10,449 bases of DNA from Deltaproteobacteria bacterium (GTDB lineage Bacteria > Desulfobacterota > Desulfobacteria > Desulfobacterales > UBA11574). Positions within the stretch are counted from its first letter, which is position 1. Every line of letters begins with the position of its first letter. Below, piece by piece: positions 1 through 5,711 of this stretch. The DNA lies in assembly GCA_019313025.1 (NCBI GenBank), contig JAFDCA010000529.1, positions 1-10,449 of the forward strand, written 5' to 3'. A program made the translations under genes and the position numbers. The notes under the pieces were generated by a model. The model was not told where the DNA came from. It made no database searches and worked only from the letters and a program-made list of their open reading frames with translations.

Positions 1-265
1 ATAAGCCGAGAGGTATACCCGCCAAAGAGGAAATGAATAGCCGCCACGCACTTTTAATTTGGACGTTGCGCCAATTTTTAATAAGAATCGTCGTCGAAAT
101 GGTAATGGCCACAATGGCCATCAGCGGTGTTGCTGTTTTTAAACCGATAATAACCGCAAGGAGGGGCATTGCGAACATGGCGTCCGCAAATCCGAAGGTA
201 GATCGAAGCAAGGTTGCAAAAGAGACGATGGATAGTACAAGGATTGTCGATGGTTCAAAATTCAT
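1..265 (-). CDS. TauE/SafE (TSUP) family membrane exporter, N-terminal part
   Basis: This is the start of a sulfite/organosulfur-exporter-type (TSUP, TauE/SafE) membrane protein; about 88 residues are visible and the rest lies beyond the left edge. The first helix is followed by a Ser/Phe/Gly-rich motif around residues 21-29 (RSTFGFADA), then a Met-Pro-Leu-Leu helix and a third hydrophobic stretch near residues 44-62. This is the usual TSUP N-terminal half-repeat. I chose the ATG at 265-263 because AAGG at 272-275 sits 6 nt upstream of it; an in-frame ATG at 271 directly abuts that AAGG. The start is 86 nt below the dctM stop on the same strand, so it is probably the last visible gene of the TRAP operon. 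Family members export small anions such as sulfite, sulfonates or organic acids. The family call is fairly safe from context and motif; the substrate is unknown. Confidence 0.75.
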   Translation of the reverse strand, partial: MNFEPSTILVLSIVSFATLLRSTFGFADAMFAMPLLAVIIGLKTATPLMAIVAITISTTILIKNWRNVQIKSAWRLFISSLAGIPLGL

Positions 266-351
266 TGTCATCCTTAGAGGTATAAATTTGCAGCCTGTTG
301 TGGTTCATAAGGGAATTTCATGAATCCAGCAGGTCGTATTTTAGTCATGCT

Positions 352-1632
352 TTAGACAAAGACCAGGCTCAGCCACGGGATCAGCATGATCGTAATCCAT
401 GCAACAAATACGAAAAGCAGGAATGGCGGCACCCATTTGATTAAATTGTCGTAGGGGATTCCCGTTATTCCGGAGGCCACAAATAGATCCAGGCCGAAAG
501 GCGGTGTGATAAAGCCGATGGACAACCCTACGATGAAAACAACACCCCAGTGAATCGGATCCATCCCGATAGATACCGCAATAGGTGCCAAAATAGGCGC
601 CAGAATGATGCATACGGATATTGATTCCATAATGGCACCGGCCAGTACAATGCTGAACATCATGGCAGCCAGCATCACATAATAACCCCCAAAAGAATGA
701 ACAAAATTGGATACCACATCATGAACCCCAAGAATTGAAAAAACCTGCTGTAAAACAATAGAAACAGAGACTACGGGCGCCAGCAAGCCATTGACCCGTC
801 CACTGGAAAGAAAAACGGCCGGTATGTCTTTAAGTTTGATCTCCCGCGTCAGCAATGTGCCTGCAATCAGACAGTATGCGGCGGCAATTCCGGAAGCTTC
901 CGTGGGCGAAGAGATCCCGCCGTATACAATGATGAGGATAAGTGCCACAGCGACAATCCCGAGCTTTGCATCCCAGGTGGAACGGACAACTTCTTTGATT
1001 ATAAAAGGCTCCGGGCGACCCCAATCATATTTGCGGCACCAGAAACGGGCAGCCCCCATTAACGCAACACTTACAAAAAGCCCGGGGATGATGCCCGCCT
1101 TAAAAAGATCAAGTACGCTTAAATTCACCGTGAAACCATAGACGATCATGAGGATGCTGGGGGGGATCAAAATTCCGACAATTCCACCGGCAGCTACCGT
1201 TGTTGCGGCGAATTCGTCGTTATAGCCCTGATCTTTGAGTTCGGGGATCATAATTCGTCCGATGGTTGCTACGGTGGCGGAATTGGAACCGGAAATGGCT
1301 GAAAATAGACTGCAGGTGGCAACTGCGGCCATGGCCAGTCCTCCTCTGAGCGGGGCCAGAACACGCCGAGCCATCATGGATAGTTTCTTGGCAATACCTC
1401 CGGCACCGATAAGGTCTCCGGTTAGGATAAACAGCGGCATGGCCAGCAATGCATAACTGCTGATGCCCTGATAGGATGTGATACCGATATTCATAATGGT
1501 AAAGTCAATGGCAATGGAAGCCAGGGTGGCCCAGAAGGCCACACATAAAAAGATCGGCACGCCAAGGATAAAGAAAACCCCTGTAACTATGGAAATGATC
1601 CAAATTGCCACATCTTCAGGTATTCCGAACAT
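352..1632 (-). CDS. dctM: TRAP transporter large permease, DctM family
   Basis: This is the 426-residue large integral-membrane subunit of a tripartite ATP-independent periplasmic transporter, which couples ion flux to uptake of an organic anion delivered by the binding protein. Length and hydrophobic pattern match the family (about 12 helices). Conserved DctM segments are visible: AMPLFILTGDLI near 64-75, the SGSNSATVATIG segment near 114-125, GGIVGILIPPSI near 149-160, SSPTEASG near 241-248 and GFITPPFGLDLF near 373-384. The ATG at 1632 has an AGGGG Shine-Dalgarno 6 nt upstream. The gene lies 36 nt below dctQ and is followed after 86 nt by a TSUP exporter gene. Substrate specificity resides mainly in the DctP protein, so C4-dicarboxylate transport should not be assumed. 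Confidence 0.96.
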   Translation of the reverse strand: MFGIPEDVAIWIISIVTGVFFILGVPIFLCVAFWATLASIAIDFTIMNIGITSYQGISSYALLAMPLFILTGDLIGAGGIAKKLSMMARRVLAPLRGGLAMAAVATCSLFSAISGSNSATVATIGRIMIPELKDQGYNDEFAATTVAAGGIVGILIPPSILMIVYGFTVNLSVLDLFKAGIIPGLFVSVALMGAARFWCRKYDWGRPEPFIIKEVVRSTWDAKLGIVAVALILIIVYGGISSPTEASGIAAAYCLIAGTLLTREIKLKDIPAVFLSSGRVNGLLAPVVSVSIVLQQVFSILGVHDVVSNFVHSFGGYYVMLAAMMFSIVLAGAIMESISVCIILAPILAPIAVSIGMDPIHWGVVFIVGLSIGFITPPFGLDLFVASGITGIPYDNLIKWVPPFLLFVFVAWITIMLIPWLSLVFV

Positions 1633-1668
1633 TCTATTCCCCTAAAAACACCGTTAGTTAATTTTAAT

Positions 1669-2193
1669 CTAATCTATCGTAGCGGTTGGGTCTAGTTTCA
1701 ATGGCTTATTGTTTTTAAAATCTTTAATGTCCGGTATCGCGCACTGGATGACTCTGATAAACAAAATAGAAAATGAAGCTGGGATACACAAAGGGACCAC
1801 CCATTTGGGTATGGTTTCCGTACCGTATATTAGCGCACCAACCTCATGTAGGCGTATAATCTGAGTGACTGAGAAATAAGACGCTATAACTCCGAATGCG
1901 ATCCAGAGAACATAATCCAGCATTAAAAGACCAAATTGTGCGCTGCGCGGAAGCTTGTTTCGAAACGCCGCAAGTCGGAGGTGTGCCCGTTCCTTGACAT
2001 TCCAGGAACACCCAAGCCATGAAAACCAGACGAACAACCCGATACAGACATAAACCGCCCAGTGAAAAGCGGTTTTGAAAACAAATCGCTGCACAACGCC
2101 GACGGCCATAATCGCCATCATAAGAAAGTACATCGGGAAAATGAGGGCGTTTTCTATATTCTGATCAAGCCAGTGTAAGATTTTTTTTGCCAT
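1669..2193 (-). CDS. dctQ: TRAP transporter small permease, DctQ family
   Basis: This is a 174-residue membrane protein, the small permease that pairs with DctM. It shows four hydrophobic segments, roughly residues 17-36, 44-63, 87-108 and 129-150. It has the DctQ signature between helices 2 and 3: a Trp-rich second helix (VWFSWLGCSW) followed by KERAHLRL around 67-74. The C-terminal tail (about 155-174) is polar and rich in Lys/Asp. The ATG at 2193 is preceded by a modest GGTGA at short spacing. It follows the universal stress protein gene after a 125-nt spacer that contains a palindrome, and precedes dctM by 36 nt. DctQ proteins diverge strongly in sequence, so the call rests on topology, the signature and adjacency to dctM and dctP. 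Confidence 0.92.
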   Translation of the reverse strand: MAKKILHWLDQNIENALIFPMYFLMMAIMAVGVVQRFVFKTAFHWAVYVCIGLFVWFSWLGCSWNVKERAHLRLAAFRNKLPRSAQFGLLMLDYVLWIAFGVIASYFSVTQIIRLHEVGALIYGTETIPKWVVPLCIPASFSILFIRVIQCAIPDIKDFKNNKPLKLDPTATID

Positions 2194-2280
2194 TTATTTC
2201 ACCATTTTTAAAAATATGTTCCAACCTCAAAAGATAAACGGTTTTCAACTATCAGCGGGCGCTATCGAAATTAGCAGAGG

Positions 2281-2302
2281 ACCACGGGCGTAAACCCGTG
2301 GG
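2281..2302. repeat. GGGTTTAC-loop palindrome (REP-like) in uspA-dctQ spacer
   Basis: A perfect 7-bp inverted repeat, ccacggg (2282-2288) and cccgtgg (2295-2301), encloses a 6-nt loop. On the minus strand it reads CCACGGG-TTTACG-CCCGTGG. Flanking TTAG (2271-2274) and CTAA (2306-2309) could extend the fold across internal loops. No U-tract follows the hairpin on the minus strand, so it is a poor intrinsic terminator. The GGGTTTAC core recurs in another palindrome at 4952-4973, which suggests a dispersed intergenic element of REP/RAYT type, or a stabilising hairpin between uspA and the permease genes. Confidence 0.55.
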
Positions 2303-2318
2303 TATCTAATTACGGTTT

Positions 2319-3248
2319 TTAAGTCACCACCCAAACCGCTTGTTCGACCCCAAGCTGAATGACTTGATTGCTGACACTTCCCATTAAAAATTCTTGGAAT
2401 TTAGATAACCCTCTTCTGCCGATTACAATAGGAGAATATCCACCCTGTTCGGCTTCTTGAACAATAGCTCTTGGCGGGCTTGAAACGCCGGTAATAACTT
2501 TGCTGGTTACATATTCCGATTTAAATCCATAATCAATCAAACGGCGCTTGGCTTCGTCGAATACGCCCCGTATTTTTTGTTCTTCGGTATGCACTTCTTC
2601 CGTGGGTAAAGGTTTATATGAAGGCGTTGATTTGATGTTTTCTCCATTACGGATAACGTGTAACAGCGTAACCTTAAAATCGTAGCCACCCATTAACTCT
2701 CCCACAAAATCGACAGCCCGCATAGCACCTTCCGATCGGTCCAAGGCAACCAGAATATTTTTGCCGGGGAGTCGTTTTCCGGCAATAAAGACAGGTACAA
2801 AGTTGAGTCTCTGAATGACTTTAGATGCGTTGCTGCCTAAAAATGGTTCCGGCAATTCCCCTTCACCACTTCGACTAATGATCACGGCCAAATACCCGGC
2901 CTTGGCTTCTTCGACGATATCTCTGGCAATGCCTTTTTCGCTTTGCTTGATTTTCACGGTGACCGCTTCTTTTGGGAAACCGGCATCCAAAAGCATTTTC
3001 TGGGCCTTTTCCATAAATTGCTCGATGTTATTTTTTTTGTCTTCTTCCCAAGCCCTTACGTGTGCCACAGCCCCCCTACTTTTCGGCTCCATTTCGATGT
3101 CCCAGTAAAAATCCGGAAGGGTAATAAAAACATGATACAACACCAGATGCTTTTTTTGGAACGGGTCTCGTTGAGTAATATGGCGGATGGTTTCCATACA
3201 GCGATCCGAGGCATCAACAGCCACCAATATTTTATCTTTTAATGCCAT
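2319..3248 (-). CDS. Tandem-domain universal stress protein (UspA family)
   Basis: This is a 309-residue cytoplasmic protein with two Usp domains, about residues 5-157 and 163-309. Each begins with a beta-strand plus aspartate (VAVDASD with Asp12; VALDRSE with Asp170). The second domain carries a complete ATP-binding motif G-x2-G-x9-G-S (Gly277, Gly280, Gly290, Ser291). In the first domain the leading glycine is replaced by Ser125 (S125-x2-G128-x9-G138-S139), so nucleotide binding there may be altered. The ATG at 3248 follows a purine-rich AAGGAAAGGA sequence. The gene sits inside the TRAP cluster, between dctP and dctQ. In Halomonas the Usp protein TeaD is encoded with the TeaABC TRAP transporter and modulates it, so a regulatory role on this transporter is a reasonable inference, not shown here. 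Long structured spacers flank it on both sides. Confidence 0.93.
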   Translation of the reverse strand: MALKDKILVAVDASDRCMETIRHITQRDPFQKKHLVLYHVFITLPDFYWDIEMEPKSRGAVAHVRAWEEDKKNNIEQFMEKAQKMLLDAGFPKEAVTVKIKQSEKGIARDIVEEAKAGYLAVIISRSGEGELPEPFLGSNASKVIQRLNFVPVFIAGKRLPGKNILVALDRSEGAMRAVDFVGELMGGYDFKVTLLHVIRNGENIKSTPSYKPLPTEEVHTEEQKIRGVFDEAKRRLIDYGFKSEYVTSKVITGVSSPPRAIVQEAEQGGYSPIVIGRRGLSKFQEFLMGSVSNQVIQLGVEQAVWVVT

Positions 3249-3338
3249 GTCCTTTCCTTTTGAAAGTTCAAATAAAACGTTCTGATTTCATATTTGGCTG
3301 ATACCGCATTCTATAAGTAAAATATCCTGATATTGAGA

Positions 3339-3369
3339 TAAACCGGTACTTTGGATTTGTACCGATTTA
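3339..3369 (-). other. Stem-loop in dctP-uspA spacer
   Basis: Arms 3339-3349 (taaaccggtac) and 3359-3369 (gtaccgattta) pair over 11 positions. The one non-Watson-Crick position becomes a U-G wobble in the minus-strand RNA, so the fold is best in the transcribed orientation. The loop is 9 nt (3350-3358). A smaller dyad AATATC-CT-GATATT lies just downstream in transcription (3321-3334). No run of U follows, so it does not look like an intrinsic terminator. It may help set uspA/dctQM expression below that of dctP. Confidence 0.5.
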
Positions 3370-3385
3370 ATACTTGCTTTAAATA

Positions 3386-3423
3386 CATGTGGCGCCTCCT
3401 TAAAATTGAGGAGGCACCACATG
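3386..3423 (-). other. Strong intercistronic hairpin immediately after dctP
   Basis: Two 15-nt arms, 3386-3400 (catgtggcgcctcct) and 3409-3423 (aggaggcaccacatg), pair completely apart from one position. That position is C/A on the plus strand but a U-G wobble in the minus-strand transcript. The loop is 8 nt (3401-3408). The hairpin begins 13 nt after the dctP stop codon. What follows (GTATTTAAAGC) is not a U-tract, so I favour an mRNA 3'-end stabiliser or attenuator over a classical terminator. Such hairpins downstream of binding-protein genes are known to give more binding protein than permease from one operon (the malE-malF principle). Confidence 0.65.
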
Positions 3424-3436
3424 ATGGATCGATGGA

Positions 3437-4753
3437 TTAAGCCTTTTTCTTGGTGTCTTTTACCCAAAAGCCTTTGCCGCGTTTCCATTCACCGTCTTTC
3501 CACCAAGGTGGATTCGGCTTCCACCAGCGGTGGGGTGCAACGTCCATGGCGTAGGCACCCCTTGGAACTTCACGGGCAATGGCGTACATCTTTTCAAAAA
3601 TATTCCCGCGACCGTAAAGTTTGTTTTGCTTTTCCATCTGATCTTTCCACGCATCAGGATTATATTTGGGTGAAATGAGTTTCTCAAGCTTATCCATTTC
3701 CGCGTCAGACCAGATGACGTTGGTGATATTGTTCCGCCAGTGCTCACTTCCCACCGGAGGATTTTCAAGGTCTGCACCGGCTCTAATGGCAATAGAGGCT
3801 TCTTCTTTACCCAGAACGGCGACCTGTGTCAAATATGCAGATTCCATGATAGCTTCCTGGAGTCGATCCGGCATTTTTTGGAGTTTTTTAACGTTCATTC
3901 CGGTAACCCAGTTGCCGGAACAGTATTTCAGGTACAAGAACTGCCCGGTATATTCCGTGAAATGAATCATGCTGAAAGGTATTTCCCAGGCTTCGGCACC
4001 ATCAATGGCCCCTTGCCGAACCGCATCCACCACTTCTTCAAAGGAGATTGCTACCGGATTGACACCCATCAGCTTCATGCTGATCAGTCCGAAATAGGTA
4101 CCGGTGGTTCGAATTTTGGCACCGGTGGCCCTGAGTTTATCGAGGGAGTCTATAATGGGTTGACCCTCACCAAACTTCTTTTTACTCATGAAAAATCCTC
4201 GGAGACCATAGTCGCCAAACAGCATCTCCAGGCCGTAATGTTTCCGCATGGGTTCCCGAAAGAGATCTTCGCTTCGATGATCAAAAGCAAAAGAATACAT
4301 GGCGGCCCGATTCGGCCAAAGGGCGCCCCAGTCAAGATTGAGTAGATAGGGACAAATGGTCGATGAATTCTGGGTGGAAGCGACGTAGAAATCAACGATG
4401 CCCTGGATGCACTTTTCGGCGCAGGTCATTTCACCACAAATAGAATTCGATCCCAGATGTTCGATGCGAATCTCGCCGTCGGTCCGTTCTTCAACTTCCC
4501 TGACGAAATCCACCGTGCCGATTTTGGCCACCCACATGGTGTCGACACTGTGACCGGCTGCCCCATAACGGAATTTGAACTTCGGTTTAGCCTTATAGCG
4601 TGCGTCCTGTATGTTCTTGGCTTTCTGAGCCAGCATATGGGCATCCGGTTTAACGCCGGCATCAGCAAAACTCTGCCACGCAAACAGCGTGGAAGTGACA
4701 CCGAAGGTCATGGCAATTCGTGAGAACTCTCTTCGGGAAAGCGTCTTTTCCAA
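3437..4753 (-). CDS. dctP: TRAP transporter solute-binding protein, DctP family, Tat-type signal
   Basis: This is a periplasmic substrate-binding protein of 438 residues from the TTG at 4753. A twin-arginine signal (SRREF, Arg7-Arg8) precedes a hydrophobic stretch and a likely cleavage after about residue 32 (FADA), so folded export is predicted. The mature DctP fold spans about 58-400, with the conserved KIRTTG segment (Arg215, the family's carboxylate-contacting position) and the VNPVAISFEEVVDAVRQGAIDGAE-type block near 231-254. The last ~30 residues form an unusual Trp/Pro/Lys-rich tail with WW pairs at 410-411 and 417-418. The start is problematic: the only strong Shine-Dalgarno with an ATG (4794-4792) is in another frame, separated by an A7 run (4760-4766). 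One extra A there would give a continuous protein with a 14-residue charged N-terminal extension. The substrate is unknown but probably an organic anion. Confidence 0.93.
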   Translation of the reverse strand: MEKTLSRREFSRIAMTFGVTSTLFAWQSFADAGVKPDAHMLAQKAKNIQDARYKAKPKFKFRYGAAGHSVDTMWVAKIGTVDFVREVEERTDGEIRIEHLGSNSICGEMTCAEKCIQGIVDFYVASTQNSSTICPYLLNLDWGALWPNRAAMYSFAFDHRSEDLFREPMRKHYGLEMLFGDYGLRGFFMSKKKFGEGQPIIDSLDKLRATGAKIRTTGTYFGLISMKLMGVNPVAISFEEVVDAVRQGAIDGAEAWEIPFSMIHFTEYTGQFLYLKYCSGNWVTGMNVKKLQKMPDRLQEAIMESAYLTQVAVLGKEEASIAIRAGADLENPPVGSEHWRNNITNVIWSDAEMDKLEKLISPKYNPDAWKDQMEKQNKLYGRGNIFEKMYAIAREVPRGAYAMDVAPHRWWKPNPPWWKDGEWKRGKGFWVKDTKKKA

Positions 4754-4794
4754 GATGGATTTTTTTCTTTGTCTTTATTGTCCTTTTCCTGCAT
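4708..4794 (-). other. Short 28-codon frame carrying dctP's strong RBS (frameshift candidate)
   Basis: The ATG at 4794-4792 has an excellent Shine-Dalgarno. The frame encodes a 28-residue lysine-rich peptide (begins MQEKDNKDKEK) ending at TGA 4710-4708, and it overlaps the start of dctP in a different frame. Its first 11 codons read naturally into dctP if one A is added to the A7 run at 4760-4766. I think it is most likely the displaced true N-terminus of DctP (assembly or sequencing indel, natural mutation or slippage). An independent leader peptide translationally coupled to dctP is less likely. Confidence 0.5.
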
Positions 4795-4808
4795 GGTGTT
4801 CCTCCTTT
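4795..4808 (-). promoter_or_regulatory. Strong ribosome binding site for dctP start region
   Basis: On the minus strand AAAGGAGG (4808-4801) stands 6 nt before the ATG at 4794-4792. It is among the best Shine-Dalgarno sequences in the window. No comparable site precedes the in-frame TTG at 4753, which is why the dctP start is suspect. Confidence 0.8.
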
Positions 4809-4848
4809 GCAATTGGGGTTTTCTACCAAACATTATCATAATTTTGAA

Positions 4849-4892
4849 CTATGAGCATTTTGGTTTTCATTAAAAACCACCCACACTCATAG
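4849..4892 (-). other. Two-tier stem-loop upstream of dctP
   Basis: The outer stem ctatgag (4849-4855) / ctcatag (4886-4892) and inner stem tggtttt (4861-4867) / aaaacca (4873-4879) are both perfect 7-bp pairings, separated by 5- and 6-nt internal-loop strands with a 5-nt apical loop. The element lies 40 nt upstream of the dctP Shine-Dalgarno. There is no U-tract after it. It could be an RNA processing, stability or regulatory element between the corrinoid protein gene and the transporter genes. Confidence 0.55.
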
Positions 4893-4951
4893 CTGTCTAA
4901 AAAGCGAGCAAGTCACAACCACAAACCCGCTATGGCACATTTTATGGTTGC

Positions 4952-4973
4952 CTAATGGAGGTAAACCCATTAG
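4952..4973. repeat. GGGTTTAC-loop palindrome (REP-like) in corrinoid-dctP spacer
   Basis: The 7-bp arms ctaatgg (4952-4958) and ccattag (4967-4973) flank an 8-nt loop. On the minus strand it reads CTAATGG-GTTTACCT-CCATTAG. It shares GGGTTTAC at its centre with the palindrome at 2281-2302, although the outer stems differ, as expected of related REP-type elements with covarying arms. No terminator-like U-run follows on the minus strand. Confidence 0.55.
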
Positions 4974-4977
4974 CAGT

Positions 4978-5015
4978 GACGGCAGTCGATCCGGCTTGTT
5001 GACTCAGCAGCCGTC
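4978..5015 (-). other. Stem-loop shortly after the corrinoid protein gene
   Basis: Arms gacggc (4978-4983) and gccgtc (5010-5015) pair perfectly. The stem continues with agtc (4984-4987) / gact (5001-5004) after a 5-nt bulge. The element begins about 25 nt after the corrinoid gene's stop. No U-tract follows, so read-through into dctP is plausible. With the two elements at 4952-4973 and 4849-4892 it makes this ~245-nt spacer almost continuously structured. Confidence 0.45.
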
Positions 5016-5040
5016 TTCGTTTTTAAGGACCATATTCATG

Positions 5041-5688
5041 TTAATCCGGTAACTGAGCGCGCAGTTCTTTGGCTTTAGGTACTGCACTGGCGGCATCGTA
5101 AGCCCATCCGTCTGCACCAATTTCATCGGCGAAGTCTTGCTTTACCGGCGCACCGCCTACCATCACCTTAAGTGAATCTCTAAGACCGGCCTTTTCCAAC
5201 GCTTCAATAACATCTGGCATGACATCCATGGTATTGGACAGCAACGCTGAAAGCCCCAGGATGTGAGGGTTATCTTCTTTTACGGCTTCAACAATATCTT
5301 CGGTGGGCACATCCGGTCCCATATTACGAACTTCAAAGCCTGCGGTTTCGAACATGGTGGCCACCAGTTCCAAGCCAATGTCGTGAACGTCCCCTTCAAC
5401 AGTCGCCAATACTGCCCTCCCGGCACTTCCTCCACCCGCACCTTCCAGCAGCAAGGGTTTGAGGACTTCCATTGCTTTTTTCATGGATTCGGAGGACATC
5501 AACATTTCCGGAATAAACTTTTCGCCCTTTTCAAATCCATCACCACAATCACGCAAGCCGGCAACAAGACCATCGTCCAGAATTTCATTTGCCGTTTTAC
5601 CTTCATCCAGAGCTTTTTTAACCAATTCAATGGTATTATTTTCATCTCCGTCATAAACATTTTTTCTGATTGCTTCTATGATGCTCAT
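5041..5688 (-). CDS. Corrinoid (cobalamin-binding) methyl-carrier protein
   Basis: This is a 215-residue cytoplasmic methyl carrier of the MtaC/MtbC/MttC type, with the methionine-synthase cobalamin-domain architecture. A helical cap domain covers about residues 1-90, followed by a Rossmann-like B12 domain (about 92-212). The B12 motif is complete: Asp100-x-His102-x-x-Gly105, with His102 as lower axial cobalt ligand, then the Ser147-x-Leu149 segment and the Gly178-Gly179 pair. Family length is about 210-220, so it is full length. It lies 23 nt below the UroD-like methyltransferase gene, as expected for cognate partners: the corrinoid is methylated from a substrate and demethylated to an acceptor such as tetrahydrofolate. 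No corrinoid reductive activator (RamA/RACo type) is present in this window, so reactivation must be encoded elsewhere. Substrate identity is not readable. Confidence 0.95.
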   Translation of the reverse strand: MSIIEAIRKNVYDGDENNTIELVKKALDEGKTANEILDDGLVAGLRDCGDGFEKGEKFIPEMLMSSESMKKAMEVLKPLLLEGAGGGSAGRAVLATVEGDVHDIGLELVATMFETAGFEVRNMGPDVPTEDIVEAVKEDNPHILGLSALLSNTMDVMPDVIEALEKAGLRDSLKVMVGGAPVKQDFADEIGADGWAYDAASAVPKAKELRAQLPD

Positions 5689-5711
5689 TTTGTTTGTCTC
5701 CTTATTTAAGG

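Noticed and set aside
33..323. 96-codon plus-strand open frame at the left edge
   Set aside because: The opposite strand encodes a convincing TSUP N-terminus with an appropriate start, so this is its shadow.
3386..3423. Intrinsic terminator after dctP
   Set aside because: The stem is strong but no U-tract follows on the minus strand, and the downstream uspA, dctQ and dctM need the same transcript or an unseen promoter.
3740..4345. 201-codon plus-strand open frame opposite dctP
   Set aside because: Entirely antisense to a clear DctP gene; composition reflects the complement of the coding strand and no domain is seen.
4795..5040. Cobalamin riboswitch in the spacer next to the corrinoid protein gene
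   Set aside because: I could not find a B12-box-like sequence, and the spacer lies downstream of the corrinoid gene instead of before the operon.
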